Shown here: positions 6,680 to 8,983 of the stretch, in pieces
Layout: each line of letters begins with the position of its first letter
Position numbering within the stretch: position 1 is the first letter of the stretch
DNA from: an uncultured Oscillospiraceae bacterium
Lineage (GTDB): Bacteria; Bacillota; Clostridia; Oscillospirales; Oscillospiraceae
Length of the DNA stretch: 8,983 nt
Direction of reading: 5' to 3'
Assembly (NCBI GenBank): GCA_934546725.1
Contig: CAKTED010000051.1
Location: 1 to 8,983 of the forward strand
Made by a program: the position numbers and the translations under genes
The notes under the pieces: generated by a model
Told to the model about the DNA's origin: nothing
The model's input: the letters and a program-made list of their open reading frames with translations, nothing else
Databases searched by the model: none

Positions 6680-6708
6680 TTGACAAAGAAGAAAAGTGTA
6701 AATATAAT
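6680..6708 (+). promoter_or_regulatory. Consensus sigma-A promoter of the T-box/aspS transcript
   Basis: -35 TTGACA (6680-6685), 17-nt spacer, -10 TATAAT (6703-6708): a perfect consensus. The transcript would start near 6715, just before the T-box stem I. Confidence 0.85.
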
Positions 6709-6714
6709 AATACA

Positions 6715-6998
6715 TTATCGCAAATGCTATGGTAAAGACTGTGAAGGGAAGAGTAACCCGCGAACAGCGCGTTGCAGAGAGCCGCCGGTGGCTGAAAGGG
6801 CGGCACGGGCGCGCGGGCGAAGAACATCCCGGAGTTGCCGACCGAAGGCCGCTTCCCGGCAGGTAGGCTCGGACGCGCGGGCGCGTTACAGCTCATGACA
6901 TTTTCTCAGTGTCACAAAGAGGGCGCTCTCGCGCCACTTTGGGTGGTACCGCGGAGGCATACGGCTTTCGTCCCAAGTAAGGGACGAAAGCTTTTTTT
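6715..6998 (+). ncRNA. T-box riboswitch leader with overlapping GAA/AAC specifier
   Basis: A full T-box leader. Stem I: lower helix GGGA (6746-6749) with TCCC (6827-6830); specifier loop with GAGTAA on the 5' side and GAAGAACA on the 3' side; CCCGCG (6757-6762) with CGCGGG (6812-6817); AGAGAG (6776-6781); distal hairpin GCCGCC/GGCGGC with the GGTGGCTG loop. Relative to the conserved ...A-y-CCCGGAG that follows specifiers, the codon is AAC (Asn, 6823-6825), overlapped by GAA (Glu, 6822-6824); no GAC or GAT Asp codon is present. Stem III is probably AAAG-A-GGGCGC / GCGCC-A-CTTT (6917-6940). The T-box TGGGTGGTACCGCG is at 6940-6953; its variable base is U, able to pair with A73 or wobble with G73. 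Uncharged tRNA binding should favour the antiterminator and switch on the downstream AspRS-GatC gene. Confidence 0.93.
6964..6998 (+). terminator. T-box-controlled intrinsic terminator
   Basis: GCTTTCGTCCC (6964-6974), loop AAGTAA, GGGACGAAAGC (6981-6991), then seven T: a perfect 11-bp stem. The TCCC of its 5' arm is also the antiterminator partner of the T-box GGG at 6941-6943, so the two folds exclude each other. Confidence 0.93.
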
Positions 6999-7003
6999 AT
7001 TTT

Positions 7004-7008
7004 GGAGG
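7004..7008 (+). promoter_or_regulatory. Ribosome binding site deciding a TTG start for aspS
   Basis: GGAGG lies 8 nt before TTG at 7017. The only nearby ATG (7010-7012) is followed at once by TGA and is just 1 nt from GGAGG, so it cannot start the protein. Confidence 0.85.
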
Positions 7009-7016
7009 TATGTGAT

Positions 7017-8983
<1,967 letters not shown>

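Overview
This window looks like chromosome from an anaerobic Firmicute, probably a gut-type clostridium (inference). The reasons are a T-box leader ahead of an aminoacyl-tRNA synthetase gene, consensus sigma-A promoters with strong GGAGG-type ribosome binding sites, an oxygen-sensitive glycyl radical enzyme, a PucR-type regulator, and a GatC module fused to AspRS. Both window ends cut through genes.

Left half (1-5585 and onward): a catabolic-looking locus arranged around a regulator. A glycyl radical enzyme (minus strand, 3' end off the left edge) has a GCVEP active-site loop and the His/His-Ser/Asp positions of the B12-independent diol dehydratases, plus an unusual four-cysteine insert. Next to it, on the same strand, is a PucR/CdaR-like regulator. 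Divergent from the regulator is an L-fucose-isomerase-like protein, translationally coupled (ATGA) to a small protein with an ACP-like C-terminal half that lacks the phosphopantetheine serine. The heptamer TTTGTGC/GCACAAA occurs as paired sites in both flanking intergenic regions, which suggests that one regulator controls both arms. The substrate is not known; an isomerase plus a diol-dehydratase-like radical enzyme would suit a sugar- or polyol-derived diol (inference).

Middle (6111-6514): a scar. The first ~115 residues of a SufS/class V aminotransferase-like gene (plus strand) meet the first ~20 residues of a peptide deformylase gene (minus strand) near 6455. The deformylase stub still has its ribosome binding site and a good promoter. 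Both 3' ends are missing, as expected from one deletion across two convergent genes, or from an assembly error.

Right part (6680-8983): a consensus promoter, a complete T-box leader whose specifier loop holds overlapping GAA and AAC codons (no GAC or GAU Asp codon), an 11-bp intrinsic terminator, then a TTG-started aspartyl-tRNA synthetase fused in frame to GatC (cut by the right edge). An Asn-codon T-box upstream of AspRS-GatC makes sense if the enzyme supplies Asp-tRNA(Asn) to the GatCAB amidotransferase: the leader would sense uncharged tRNA(Asn) (perhaps also tRNA(Glu)) rather than tRNA(Asp). This T-box/fusion pair and the uncharacterised radical-enzyme locus are the two most interesting systems here.
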